A DNA stretch of 64,000 nt from Leifsonia psychrotolerans (GCF_013410665.1 NZ_JACCFM010000001.1:1488001-1552000), one strand, 5' to 3'. Positions 27,368-36,813 are shown, counted from the stretch's first letter. Notes: generated by a model from the letters alone, not told the origin. Program-made: numbers and translations.

Positions 27368-28570
27368 ATGACCATTCCCGCCCCCTGGCAGCGCGCCGCA
27401 CGTGGCGCCGGACTCCTCTCCCCCGACGGCGGTGTGGCCGCCAGCATCTTCGCGCAGATGAGCGCGCTCGCGGTGCGCACCGGTTCAATCAACCTGGGTC
27501 AGGGGTTTCCCGACGAAGACGGCCCGGCTCCGGTGCTTGAGGCGGCACGCCAGGCCATCAGCGACGGTGTGAACCAGTACCCACCCGGGCGTGGCGACCC
27601 TGTTCTGTTGGCTGCAATCGCACGGCACCAGTCGCGCTTCTACGGTCTGACCGTTGATCCGTCCAGCGAGATTCTCGTCACGGCCGGCGCCACCGAAGCA
27701 CTTGCTGCAACACTTCTCGCGTTGGTATCACCCGGCGACGAGGTCGTCACATTCGAGCCGTTCTACGACGCCTATGGCGGACTGATTGGCCTCGCCGACG
27801 GGGTGCACCGCACAGTACTGCTGCACGCCCCCGATTTTCAGCCACGCCCCGAAGATCTGCGGGCCGCAATCACTGACCGCACCCGCCTCATCCTTGTCAA
27901 CAACCCTCACAATCCAACCGGAAGCGTCTTCAATGACGCGACCTTGGCGCTGATCGTGGAGCTCGCGACCCGACACGACGCTCTGATCGTGACCGACGAG
28001 GTGTATGAGCATCTGATCTTTAGCGGCGCCACCCACACCCCGATTGCCGGTCTGCCCGGTGCCCGAGAACGCACCATCACGATCTCGTCGGCAGGCAAGA
28101 CATTCAACACCACGGGATGGAAGATCGGCTGGCTCACTGCTCCTGCCGAGTTGGTCACCGCCATCATCACTGTGAAACAGTTCCTCAGCTATGTGAATGG
28201 TGCCCCCTTTCAACCAGCCATCGCCCGTGGGCTAGACCTGCCTGATGAGTTTTACCAGGACCTCGCCACCGATCTCCAGGCCAAACGCGATCTGCTCGCT
28301 GCAGGACTGACCGCCGCGGGGTTTGGCGTCACGCTCCCCCAGGGCAGCTATTTCATCGTGGCGGATGTCGCGCCGCTCGGTTATGCGGACGGCGTCGCAT
28401 TCTGCCAGGCGCTTCCCGAGTTGGCCGGCGTTGTCGCTGTGCCTCTCTCAGCGTTCACGTCGCCGGCGAATCGGCACCACTTCAGCTCGCTTGTACGATT
28501 CGCCTACTGCAAAAGGAGCGCGGTGCTCGAACAGGCCGTCGCCCAGTTGGCGGGCATCAGGCGGCTCTAA
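27368..28570 (+). CDS. PLP-dependent class I/II aminotransferase
   Basis: Cytosolic 400-aa fold-type I transaminase. It shows GQGFPDEDGP near residue 45, VTAGATEALAATLLAL, NNPHNPTG near 180, TDEVYEHLIF, the PLP-binding SSAGKTFN with Lys244 and a C-terminal LVRFAYCK with the substrate-carboxylate Arg. The pattern fits the methionine/kynurenine (YbdL-like) or succinyldiaminopimelate aminotransferase group. The exact substrate cannot be settled. A short ~200-bp gap separates it from the divergent protease gene. Confidence 0.88.
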   Translation: MTIPAPWQRAARGAGLLSPDGGVAASIFAQMSALAVRTGSINLGQGFPDEDGPAPVLEAARQAISDGVNQYPPGRGDPVLLAAIARHQSRFYGLTVDPSSEILVTAGATEALAATLLALVSPGDEVVTFEPFYDAYGGLIGLADGVHRTVLLHAPDFQPRPEDLRAAITDRTRLILVNNPHNPTGSVFNDATLALIVELATRHDALIVTDEVYEHLIFSGATHTPIAGLPGARERTITISSAGKTFNTTGWKIGWLTAPAELVTAIITVKQFLSYVNGAPFQPAIARGLDLPDEFYQDLATDLQAKRDLLAAGLTAAGFGVTLPQGSYFIVADVAPLGYADGVAFCQALPELAGVVAVPLSAFTSPANRHHFSSLVRFAYCKRSAVLEQAVAQLAGIRRL

Positions 28571-28650
28571 CTGCGGCAGGACAGTCGCTGCGGGGTCAGT
28601 CACGGCAGACAGTCGCGGCGGCTCGGTCGCGGCGCGTTAGCCTCAGCGGT

Positions 28651-30387
28651 TCAGTCGGTGCGGTGGGTGTCGGTGCGGTGGCGGTTGGCGTCGCGCCAGG
28701 TGCGGCTCGGGTCGATCCAGGCCGGGGCTTTCACCTGGGGTCGGCCGTTGACCATGAGGATCTCCCAGCCGGACGTTTCGATGGTGTGATGATGTCGCCA
28801 ACACAACGCCACACCATTGTCGACCTCGGTAATGCCGCCTTTGCTCCAGGGGATCACGTGATGAAACTCGAGCCACTGTGTGGGTGCATCGCAGCCGGGA
28901 ACGCCGCAGCCGCCGTCGCGGGCGAGGATCGCCCGGCGTTGGGCACGGTTGAACAGTCGTTGCGGATCGGTCAGCGTCAGAACCTCACCGTTCGGACCGA
29001 ACAGAACCGTTTGGGTGCCTCCGGCACACATCATCTGATCCACCGTGCGAAGCGAGATGGGGGCGTCGACGCCGTCGATCCAGCCGACACCGCGACCGGC
29101 TTCAATATCGTTCACGTTCACATGCACCACCACCGTCGGCGGTGCACCACCAATGCTGGGAGTGCCGTCGGCCTGGGCCAACTGGGTGAACATGCCGCGC
29201 AGAATATCGGCCCGCTTCTCACCGGCGGTACGGGTGTCGACGTCATCGAACTCGTGCCCGGCCGACCCGGGAAGAGGAGCCTCGGCCGAGGCTGAACCCT
29301 GACCGTGGTCGTCATGGTCGTGGTCGTGGTCGTGGTCGTGGCCGTCGTGGTCGTGGTCGTGGTCGCGGTCGTGGTCATCGCGTTCGTGGTCACGGTCGTC
29401 GTACTCGCGGTCGCGCTCGTCGTTCAAGTCGTGTCCGTCGGGACCGTCGTGGGCATCCTGCTCGGCACGGTCGTCGTGCTCGGCACGGTCGTCGTGCTCG
29501 GCGCGGTTGTCGCGTGCCTGGTCGCGGGCTTGCTCGGCGGCGGTGGGGAACGCGGGGGTTTTGTGGGCGGCGATGAAGGCGTCGAAGGTGAGGTTCATGA
29601 TTCCGTACAGATCGGGAGTCACACCGCCTCGCACCGGATACACACCGTCTTTGAAGCGGCCGAAACTGATCGTGCTCGTCGCCTCACCCTCGACCTCGTT
29701 CGGTGCCACCCCGTCGGGGTCCAGCGCCGCCTGCCACTGCAACATCTGCACCCGCATCGAGTCCGCCGAGAACGCAAAGCCCGCGCCCGGCTCACCCTCA
29801 TTCTCGGCCGTGATCGTGCCCGTCGCCGCTCCCACCAGAGCGCGTTCCGCAGCCGCGAGGTCATCGGGGGCGACGCGCGGGGAGATCTCGGCCAGACCGG
29901 ACATGATCACCTCCGCCGCATCCACCCCCAGCAACCCCGAAGCGACCGCGGCACCGACCGTGGGGAACAGTGCGGGGATGATCGTGCCGACGTGTTGCGT
30001 GTCGCGCATCCGCAGGCCGAGGGCGCTACGCCGTTTCGCTTCACGGCCGGAAATGCGGGTGATCCGGGTGATCAGGTCGATGCCACTGGTGCAGCCCCGC
30101 TTCGCCGCCAGGGAGTCACGGCCCAGCCACCGGCCGGAGCGTTCCTCGACCGTCGCCGCCACAGCCACCCGGCCGGCATCAACCAGCCGGCCCACACCTT
30201 CGAACGCACCGAGCACCCCGAGGAGGTCGTCGTCGGTGAACCGGTCGGGGCCGACGGTGCCGAGCACTGCCAGAACCGAGCGGGCCTGTTCGACCGCCGC
30301 CAGCACCATGGCCGCGGTCGGTGCCGACGCACCCGAGGCGGGTGTCGGCTCCGAGGCGGAGACGGGGGGTGGGGAGGTGATTGACAT
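28651..30387 (-). CDS. DUF222 / HNH endonuclease domain protein with Asp/His-rich linker
   Basis: A 578-aa protein of the 13E12-repeat type common in Microbacteriaceae and mycobacteria. An N-terminal DUF222 domain (VLAAVEQARSVLAVLGTV, then AKRRSALGLRMRD) is followed by a linker of RDNRAEHDDRAEHDDRAEQD and then DHDHDHDGHDHDHDH-like sequence around 29300-29480. The C-terminal HNH nuclease motif (FHHVIPWSKGGITEVDNG and LCWRHHHTIE) ends the protein. ATG 30387 is chosen because GGAG lies just upstream and the extra nine upstream codons look non-coding. The linker is a plausible divalent-metal-binding tract. The family's cellular role is unproven. Confidence 0.87.
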   Translation of the reverse strand: MSITSPPPVSASEPTPASGASAPTAAMVLAAVEQARSVLAVLGTVGPDRFTDDDLLGVLGAFEGVGRLVDAGRVAVAATVEERSGRWLGRDSLAAKRGCTSGIDLITRITRISGREAKRRSALGLRMRDTQHVGTIIPALFPTVGAAVASGLLGVDAAEVIMSGLAEISPRVAPDDLAAAERALVGAATGTITAENEGEPGAGFAFSADSMRVQMLQWQAALDPDGVAPNEVEGEATSTISFGRFKDGVYPVRGGVTPDLYGIMNLTFDAFIAAHKTPAFPTAAEQARDQARDNRAEHDDRAEHDDRAEQDAHDGPDGHDLNDERDREYDDRDHERDDHDRDHDHDHDGHDHDHDHDHDDHGQGSASAEAPLPGSAGHEFDDVDTRTAGEKRADILRGMFTQLAQADGTPSIGGAPPTVVVHVNVNDIEAGRGVGWIDGVDAPISLRTVDQMMCAGGTQTVLFGPNGEVLTLTDPQRLFNRAQRRAILARDGGCGVPGCDAPTQWLEFHHVIPWSKGGITEVDNGVALCWRHHHTIETSGWEILMVNGRPQVKAPAWIDPSRTWRDANRHRTDTHRTD

Positions 30388-30489
30388 AGCTCCATTCTCC
30401 CAAAGAACGAACACGATTACGAGCTTTTCTCAGTATATGTGGATAAGTTCTCGTAGGTGTGTCTGTGGAGGGATCGAGAACTTGAACCG

Positions 30490-31285
30490 GTCGAGACCCT
30501 GCCCGCGGGTCTCGAGGGTGGCTCGCGGGATCTCGACAGGCTCGATCAACGGCATGGGAACGATCAACGGCATGGGAACGATCAACGGGGTGGGGTCGAT
30601 CGGCGGCGTGGGAACGATCAACGGGGTGGGGTCGATCGGCGGCGTGGGAACGATCAACGGGGTGGGGTCGATCGGCGGGCGGGGTACGGGGCCGACCGCC
30701 GACCGTGGGTCGAGCTTGTCGAGACCTCGGTCCATGGTCTCGAGGTTGGGTCACGGGATCTCGACAGGCTCGATCGGCGGAGTGGGGTCGATCGGCGGAG
30801 TGGGGTCGATCAACGGGGTGGGGTCGATCAGCGGAGTGGGAACGATCAGCGGGGTGGGGTCGATCAGCGGAAGGGGTGCGGGCTCGAGCGCCGAAACGTG
30901 GGTCCAGCGTGTCGAGACCTCGGTACCCGGTCTCGAGGTTGGGTCACGGGATCTCGACAGGCTCGATCAGCGGAAGGGGGTGCGGGTCGATCACCGAAAC
31001 GTGGGTCGAGCTTGTCGAGACCCTGGGCTCGGTCTCGAGGGTGACTCGCGGGATCTCGACGAGCTCGATCAGCGGGGCGGGCTCGATCAGCGGGATGGGC
31101 CGGGTCTCGAGGGTGACTCGCGGGATCTCGACGAGCTCGATCAGCGGGGCGGGCTCGATCAGCGGGGTGGGCTCGACCAGCGGGGCGGGCTCGATCAGCG
31201 GGGTGGGCTCGATCAGCGGGGCGGGCTCGATCAGCGGCGAGGGGTCGATCAGCGGGGCGGGAACGATCAGCGGTGTGGGCACGAA
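30490..31285. repeat. Repeat array 1: hairpin elements plus 18/36-bp tandem repeats
   Basis: Fills most of the ~945-bp gene-free stretch 30388-31333. At least four elements pair a left arm TCGAGCTTGTCGAGACC (or variant) with a right arm GGGATCTCGACAGGCTCGAT in inverted orientation. Examples run 30712-30775, 30908-30968 and 31011-31075. Between them lie tandem runs such as an 18-bp unit GATCAGCGGGGCGGGCTC at 31135-31260 and a 36-bp alternation of GGAACGATCAACGGGGTG with GGGTCGATCGGCGGCGTG at 30580-30670. Open frames across it are repeat-driven and not genes. Confidence 0.88.
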
Positions 31286-31333
31286 GGACAGAACGCGCTA
31301 CCGATCTAGGCTCAGCGGGCGTGACGCCGGGAC

Positions 31334-32170
31334 TCACTCACCGACAGGGGCGACTCGAAACCGGCGCAATTCGAGCGCCGGATTGATCGCTCGTACCGCG
31401 TTGATCCGCTCGCGCGAGACCCACGCAATAGCGACATCCGTCGTCTCGCCAATGGTGACCAACTCGACGCCCATCGGGTCGACCACCATGCTGTTGCCGA
31501 CGCCGACCGGCGGCGCATGGTCGGCTGCCGCAACGTAAATGGTGTTCTCGAGCGCGCGCGCCGTGACCAGAGTGCGCCAGTGGTGCTCCTTCAGCGGGCC
31601 CCGCACCCACTCGGCGGGAACCAGCACGACGTCGGCACCGGCGTCGACGAGGCGTCGCGTGACTTCGGGAAAACGGATGTCGTAGCAGGTCTGCAAACCA
31701 ATCGTCAGGCCATCGACGTCAAACGTCTCAGGCTGCTCGATTTCGCCTGCGACCACCCATTTCGACTCCGTGTCGCCGAACGCATCGTAGAGGTGCAGTT
31801 TGCGATAGCGTGCCACGAGCTCACCGGTCGGCGACACGGCGACGAGCGTGTTCGAGAAGCGCGTTGCGTCGGCCACCTGCTCCAGCATTCCGGCGACCAC
31901 ACAGAGCTGGAGTTCCTCGGCGAGCGCCGCCAGAGCCTGGACAAAGCTGCCGTCGAGGGGTTGCGCCGCCTGCACACAGCCCGGACCAAGGGCCGGCTCG
32001 AAGTAGGCCGAATATTCCGGAAAGACCACAAGCCGAGCGCCCCGATCCCTCGCAACGCCCGCGAGTCGACGCATTGTGACCAGATTCTCGACTTCATCGA
32101 TACCCGGCTGAAACTGTGCGACAGCAACGCCAAGCGGGGAAAAGGACTGCGACACAGCGGATTCGACCAT
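31334..32170 (-). CDS. Nitrilase-superfamily carbon-nitrogen hydrolase
   Basis: Cytosolic amidohydrolase of 278 aa. The Glu-Lys-Cys triad is visible: VVFPEYSAYF (Glu near residue 50), RYRKLHLYDAFG (Lys near 123) and LQTCYDIRFPEV (Cys near 161). The RKLHLYDAFG and CYDIRFPE context resembles the omega-amidase / deaminated-glutathione amidase (Nit) branch rather than true nitrilases. It is convergent with nothing on its 3' side except the repeat array, and divergent from the two-component system. The substrate is inferred only at class level. Confidence 0.86.
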   Translation of the reverse strand: MVESAVSQSFSPLGVAVAQFQPGIDEVENLVTMRRLAGVARDRGARLVVFPEYSAYFEPALGPGCVQAAQPLDGSFVQALAALAEELQLCVVAGMLEQVADATRFSNTLVAVSPTGELVARYRKLHLYDAFGDTESKWVVAGEIEQPETFDVDGLTIGLQTCYDIRFPEVTRRLVDAGADVVLVPAEWVRGPLKEHHWRTLVTARALENTIYVAAADHAPPVGVGNSMVVDPMGVELVTIGETTDVAIAWVSRERINAVRAINPALELRRFRVAPVGE

Positions 32171-32248
32171 GGCGCCAGCCTAACTGGAGGCTGACACACT
32201 GCGGTGAGTGTGAGAAAGTTGCAGCCTGAGTGCGTGAAAGGTGTGCTG

Positions 32249-32923
32249 ATGAGAATCCTGGTGGTTGAGGATGATGAGCAGATGGGAGCGCTGATTGAAC
32301 GCGGGCTCGTTGCAGACGGGTATGACGTGCTGCGTCTCTCCAACGGAATGGATGCCCTGATCGCCGTCGCGCACGAGGACTTCGGCCTGGCCGCTATTGA
32401 CGTGATGCTGCCGCAGATGTCGGGTTTTGAGGTGTGTCGGCGCATCCGCGAAACCGGAAGCACCATGCCGGTGATCCTGCTCACCGCACGGGACACCGTC
32501 GAAGACCGTGTGTTCGGTCTCGATAGCGGCGCCGACGACTACCTGACCAAGCCGTTCGCCTTCGCCGAACTCACCGCCCGCGTGCGTGCACTGCTGCGAC
32601 GCCAATCAATGGGCACTCCGCTCACGCTCGAATTGGGTCGCCTCGTGCTGGACTCCCGTGACCTGCGCGTGAGCGTCGCGGGCCACACGATTTCGATGAG
32701 TCCCAAGGAGTTCTCACTACTGCGACTGCTCTGCAGCCGTGCCGGCGCCGTCGTCGACCGCACCACAATTCTCGAAGAGATCTGGGATGGCACGCTGCAC
32801 ATCGACCCGAACATCGTCGATCAGTACATCAGCTATTTGCGACGCAAGATCGATTCTGTGGCGGCCGGGATTCGCATCGTGACGGTGCGAGGCACTGGGT
32901 ACACGGTGGAGCTGACGGAATGA
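32249..32923 (+). CDS. OmpR/PhoB-family response regulator
   Basis: A 224-aa regulator. The receiver domain has ILVVEDDEQMG (acidic pocket), phosphoacceptor Asp51 in AIDVMLPQMSG, the conserved Thr in ILLTARD and Lys in LTKPFAF. The C-terminal winged helix shows LTLELGRLVLDSRDLRV, SPKEFSLLRLL and VDQYISYLRRKI. The ATG at 32249 starts directly at the receiver. An in-frame start 45 bp earlier would add non-domain sequence. The stop overlaps the kinase start by 4 bp. Confidence 0.92.
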   Translation: MRILVVEDDEQMGALIERGLVADGYDVLRLSNGMDALIAVAHEDFGLAAIDVMLPQMSGFEVCRRIRETGSTMPVILLTARDTVEDRVFGLDSGADDYLTKPFAFAELTARVRALLRRQSMGTPLTLELGRLVLDSRDLRVSVAGHTISMSPKEFSLLRLLCSRAGAVVDRTTILEEIWDGTLHIDPNIVDQYISYLRRKIDSVAAGIRIVTVRGTGYTVELTE

Positions 32924-34290
32924 TGCGACTGCCCGGGCTGTCGATCCGGGCACGCATCACGCTGGGCAGCCTCGCCGTGGCCGCGATCCTGTTCAGTACC
33001 GCCGCGTTCTTCTTCCGACTCGAGGTGCGGTCGATTCTCGATCAAACCACCTCGACCCTCCTGCGGAACGATGCGGCCCCGATCGTCACCGACATCCTCG
33101 GCTCCCCGACGGCGAAAGTCGAGCCGCCGGCCGAGGGCCAGTTGGCCGCGGTCATCGACCCAACCGGACTTGTCCAGCAGTCGACACTCCCCCACAGCCT
33201 GGCCGCGCTCACGACGTCGTTGACGACCCTGGATGAGAGCCCTCAAGAAGTTCAGGTCGGTCATACCATCTACCTGGTGATGGCCACGCCCGTTCCGACG
33301 TCGGCGGGAATCTGGGTCATCGTGACGGCGCGCCGACAAGAGGCTCTTGCCCTGTTGCTCGACGAACTCACCAGCGTGCTCGTGACCGGCACGGTGGCAC
33401 TCGTGATCGGCTTCGGCGCTGCGTCCTGGTTACTCACCGGCGCCGCTCTCCGCCCCGTCAACCGGCTGCGGGAGGAAGCGGAGAGCCTCAGCGAGGTCGG
33501 GGCCTCGGCCCGGCTGCCGGTTCCCGCCGGTCGCGACGAAGTGAGCCGGCTGGCACACACCCTCAACGCGTTTATCGACCGCCTACGGCGCGGCGTCGAT
33601 CGTGAGAAGCAGGTCGTCTCGGATGCGAGCCATGAGCTGCGTACGCCCCTCGCCGTCTTGAAAACACAGTTGGAGCTTGCGCATCTCAATTCTGGCGATG
33701 CCCCCGCGCTGCTGAAAGACATCGACGCGGCCTCACAGACTGTCGAGCGACTCTCCCGGCTGGCCACCAACCTGCTTGAACTGTCCAAGCTCGAAAGCGA
33801 CCAGGCCCCACCCGAAACCGACTGGACCGGCCTGTGCGCTGAGATCACGGCATCCGTCGATCGCGCCCGTATCACCACGGGCACACGCGAGTTGGAAATC
33901 GCCTACGAGATCACCGGCGCCGACCCGCACGGTCACTACGCGCTCTCGCGCACGAATGTTGGCCAACTCGTGGACAATCTGATTACAAACGCGATGACGG
34001 CCATCGGCGATACGGGCATCGTGACGGTCACACTGCACCGTGACGGGGAGGACGCCCATCTGCGCGTCGTCGATACCGGGCCGGGCATGCCCGCCGGGTT
34101 TATTCCGATTGCCTTTGACCGCTTCTCTCGCACCGACGGATCCCGAGCGAGCGGGAACGGCGGGTCGGGCTTGGGTCTGGCCGTCGTGCACGCCATTGTT
34201 GAGCGGGCGGGGGGCACCATCTCGGTGCGAAATACCGGCACCGGATTAGCGGTGGAGGCAACACTTCCGCGACACCTCCCTCCGGACTGA
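32920..34290 (+). CDS. Sensor histidine kinase (two TM, HAMP, HisKA, HATPase)
   Basis: Membrane sensor of 456 aa and partner of the preceding response regulator. TM1 is near residue 10-32 and a ~110-residue extracytoplasmic domain follows. TM2 (VLVTGTVALVIGFGAASWLL) leads into a HAMP linker (ALRPVNRLREEAESLSEV). The phosphorylated His238 lies in DASHELRTPL. The ATPase boxes are NLITNAMTAIGD (N box, variant), VVDTGPGMP (G1) and GSGLGLAVVHA (G2). The signal sensed is unknown. The short 3' flank holds a direct repeat that resembles a PhoP-type box. Confidence 0.92.
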   Translation: MMRLPGLSIRARITLGSLAVAAILFSTAAFFFRLEVRSILDQTTSTLLRNDAAPIVTDILGSPTAKVEPPAEGQLAAVIDPTGLVQQSTLPHSLAALTTSLTTLDESPQEVQVGHTIYLVMATPVPTSAGIWVIVTARRQEALALLLDELTSVLVTGTVALVIGFGAASWLLTGAALRPVNRLREEAESLSEVGASARLPVPAGRDEVSRLAHTLNAFIDRLRRGVDREKQVVSDASHELRTPLAVLKTQLELAHLNSGDAPALLKDIDAASQTVERLSRLATNLLELSKLESDQAPPETDWTGLCAEITASVDRARITTGTRELEIAYEITGADPHGHYALSRTNVGQLVDNLITNAMTAIGDTGIVTVTLHRDGEDAHLRVVDTGPGMPAGFIPIAFDRFSRTDGSRASGNGGSGLGLAVVHAIVERAGGTISVRNTGTGLAVEATLPRHLPPD

Positions 34291-34308
34291 TGCTTCTGAA
34301 AGAGGTCG

Positions 34309-34326
34309 GCTGAACGTTCGGTGAAC
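34309..34326 (-). promoter_or_regulatory. Candidate PHO-box-like direct repeat
   Basis: Read on the minus strand the sequence is GTTCACC-GAAC-GTTCAGC, two near-identical heptamers at 11-bp spacing. Established PhoP boxes of Streptomyces are 11-bp direct repeats of GTTCACC. It lies 19 bp after the kinase stop and ~75 bp before the GT39 start. The match is by eye and only one pair of repeats is present. Confidence 0.35.
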
Positions 34327-34402
34327 ACCTCCTGAGAGCCTTCGCAGCACGATTCGTGTGACGCCCAGCCAATGAGCACGCCTCCGGGAATAGCGTCAGA
34401 GC

Positions 34403-35995
34403 GTGACATTCGCACTCGCGCACCCGACCAGTTCGACGGGTTCCCCGCCTGTATCGCCGCCTGAGCGCGGATTCACCGGGACGGCAACACTACTCGGGGT
34501 ATTCGGGTTCCTCGTGTCCTTCGCCGGCTTGTGGCAACCCTCGTATTGGGGTGATGAGGCCGCAAGCGTTCTGTCGGCGGAGAGGTCGTTGCCGTCCCTC
34601 TTCCCGATGTGGGGGCACGTGGATGCCGTTCATGGAATGTACTATCTGTTTCTTCATGCCTGGATTGACATGTTCGGCGCCTCCGAGTTGGCGACACGAC
34701 TGCCGAGCGCCCTGGCCATTGGACTGGCGACAGCGGGAACCGCAACACTTGCCCGAATGGTGGTTGTGCGATCCGGGTTCGGCACGCGCATCGCCGTGAT
34801 CGCCGCGCTGGTGTTCGCCACGCTGCCTCGCGTCACCTACATGGGCGCCGAAGCCCGCTCGACGGCGTTGGCCACGGCCATCGCGGTCTGGCTCACGGTG
34901 CTTCTGCTGCACATTCTGCAGGTCAGCCTCGGACCGGACTCCACGCCGCGTCAACGTCGTCGTGCGTGGATCGGCTATGCCGTTCTTCTTGCCGCCGGTA
35001 TCTACATGTTTCTCTATCTCGTGTTGCTGCTTCCGGCGCACGCCGTGGCCGTCTGGCTGAGTGGTCCGCACCGTGAGGACGGACTTCATCGCCTTGGCGC
35101 GTGGCTTCGTTCCGTGGGCGTTGCGCTCGCCCTTGCCCTGCCCGTTCTCGTCTACGGCCTCGCGCAGCACGACCAAATCTCGTTTCTGGCCCATCGAAAA
35201 CAGGCTGATCTCGCCACGGCCATGGTGGGCCAATGGTTTGGCTCCGCGCTGAGCGCCCTCGTCGCCTGGCTGCTGATCGGGTCAGCGATTCTCTGGGTCT
35301 TCCGCCGCCCTCGGCTCGACCCTCGACTCGACCCTCGACTCCGCGCTCGACCCCACGCCCCCGAGCGTCGAACCCTGCTCGTGCTGCTGACCTGGCTGAT
35401 CGTGCCAAGTGCCGTTCTGCTCGTCGGGACCCGCCTGATCGCCCCCATGTACTCAGAACGCTATCTCTCGTTCTGCACCCCGGCCGTCGCGATTGTGATC
35501 GCGATCGGGATCGTGGCACTGCGCGTGCGTTGGCTTCAGGTCTGCACCCTGCTGCTGCTCATCGCCCTCATGATCCCCACCTTCCTCGCGCAGCGCACGG
35601 AGTTCGCAAAAGACGGCGGGAGCGATTGGCGACAGGCGGCGAGTGTGGTGGGGGCCGGAGCCAAGCCCGGCGAGGCGGTCGTGTTTGACGAAAGCACGCG
35701 ACCCTCACGCCGTCCACGGTTGGCGATGCGGCTCTACCCGCAGGATTTTCGGGGACTCGACGACGTGACACTCGCTCACCCCTTCTCCGACACGGCCGGG
35801 CTGTGGGACACGACGGTACCGCTGGCATCCGTCACCGACAGGTTGGCCGCTACCCACACCGTCTGGGTGCTCGAAAACGTGGGAAGCGTCGAGTCCCTGC
35901 GCGGGACCGACGTTCACGACCTTGAGAGCATCGGGTTCACCGAGGCGGCGAGCACCACCATTCAACGCACGACTATTATCGAAATGACGAGGTAG
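34403..35995 (+). CDS. GT39-type membrane glycosyltransferase (polyprenyl-phosphate-mannose-dependent mannosyltransferase-like)
   Basis: A 530-aa protein with about ten transmembrane helices. After a Pro-rich cytosolic N-terminus and helix 1, the loop carries PSYWGDEAASVL with the catalytic-type Asp-Glu pair near residue 50. ARSTALATAIAVW and further helices follow, then a soluble C-terminal domain (DDVTLAHPFSDTAGLWDTTV). The layout fits GT-C/GT39 enzymes using polyprenyl-P sugars. A tandem LDPRLDPRLR insertion sits in a cytosolic loop near residue 305. The start is GTG 34403 and the ribosome site is weak. It is adjacent to a polyprenol-P-mannose synthase, a fitting donor supplier. Confidence 0.85.
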   Translation: MTFALAHPTSSTGSPPVSPPERGFTGTATLLGVFGFLVSFAGLWQPSYWGDEAASVLSAERSLPSLFPMWGHVDAVHGMYYLFLHAWIDMFGASELATRLPSALAIGLATAGTATLARMVVVRSGFGTRIAVIAALVFATLPRVTYMGAEARSTALATAIAVWLTVLLLHILQVSLGPDSTPRQRRRAWIGYAVLLAAGIYMFLYLVLLLPAHAVAVWLSGPHREDGLHRLGAWLRSVGVALALALPVLVYGLAQHDQISFLAHRKQADLATAMVGQWFGSALSALVAWLLIGSAILWVFRRPRLDPRLDPRLRARPHAPERRTLLVLLTWLIVPSAVLLVGTRLIAPMYSERYLSFCTPAVAIVIAIGIVALRVRWLQVCTLLLLIALMIPTFLAQRTEFAKDGGSDWRQAASVVGAGAKPGEAVVFDESTRPSRRPRLAMRLYPQDFRGLDDVTLAHPFSDTAGLWDTTVPLASVTDRLAATHTVWVLENVGSVESLRGTDVHDLESIGFTEAASTTIQRTTIIEMTR

Positions 35996-35999
35996 CCCC

Positions 36000-36761
36000 A
36001 TGCCACACACGCTGGTCATCATTCCGACCTACAACGAACGTGAGAACATCGAGCCCATCGTGAGCCGCGTGCTCGCGAGCGCACCCAGCGCCGATGTTCT
36101 CATTGTCGATGATTCATCGCCCGACGGAACCGGCGTCATCGCCGATGAACTCGCCGCCCGTCACCCCTCAGTGATGGTGTTGCACCGTTCGTCGAAGGAG
36201 GGTCTCGGCGCCGCATACCTCGAGGGTTTCGGTTGGGGTCTCTCCCATGGCTACACCACACTCGTGCAGATGGATGCCGATGGCTCGCACCTGCCCGAGC
36301 AACTGCCGAGCCTCTTGGCTGCGGCCACGACATCCGACGTCGTGCTGGGGTCGCGCTGGATTCCGGGTGGCTCGATCGTCAATTGGCCGTGGCACCGACG
36401 CATGCTTTCCCAGGGCGGATCGACATACTCCCGCATTCTGCTGCGCCTGCCCCAACGTGATGTCACCGGCGGCTTCCGCGTCTTCAGTGCGATCGCTCTG
36501 GATCGAATGCGGCTCGGCAGCGTCGAGAGCCACGGGTACTGCTTTCAGATCGACATGCTGCTGCATGCCGTGCGGGCAGGATTGGTCGTCACCGAGGTAC
36601 CGATCACATTTGTCGAACGAACCCTCGGTGCGTCGAAGATGAGCAGCCGGATCGTGATCGAGGCGATGGGCCGAGTCACGATGTGGGGCCTCACCGGCCA
36701 AACGGCACGGCGTGCGGCGGCAGTGCCACCCCCGGCTGCGGTCACGTCGCGCCAGGGTTAG
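36000..36761 (+). CDS. Polyprenol monophosphomannose synthase (Ppm1/DPM1-like)
   Basis: Cytosolic GT2 enzyme of 253 aa that transfers mannose from GDP-mannose to polyprenyl phosphate. It starts TLVIIPTYNERENIEPIV and has DVLIVDDSSPDGTG near residue 38, the metal-binding QMDADGSHLPEQLP near 95 and RDVTGGFRVF near 155. The C-terminal LVVTEVPITFVERTLGASKM is typical of DPM1. It starts 4 bp after the GT39 gene, so the pair likely forms a mannosyl donor-transferase unit for cell envelope glycans. The exact polyprenol and sugar are inferred from the family. Confidence 0.9.
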   Translation: MPHTLVIIPTYNERENIEPIVSRVLASAPSADVLIVDDSSPDGTGVIADELAARHPSVMVLHRSSKEGLGAAYLEGFGWGLSHGYTTLVQMDADGSHLPEQLPSLLAAATTSDVVLGSRWIPGGSIVNWPWHRRMLSQGGSTYSRILLRLPQRDVTGGFRVFSAIALDRMRLGSVESHGYCFQIDMLLHAVRAGLVVTEVPITFVERTLGASKMSSRIVIEAMGRVTMWGLTGQTARRAAAVPPPAAVTSRQG

Positions 36762-36813
36762 CGCGTCGCTGACCGCACTCGGTGACTCGCTCGGCGACCG
36801 CACAGATGCGTTT

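Noticed and set aside
30429..31538. Several overlapping open frames of 100-280 codons in the repeat region, rich in DQRGG or PAPLIEP repeats
   Set aside because: They exist in most frames on both strands because the repeat unit lengths are multiples of three. They have no ribosome sites and no domain character.
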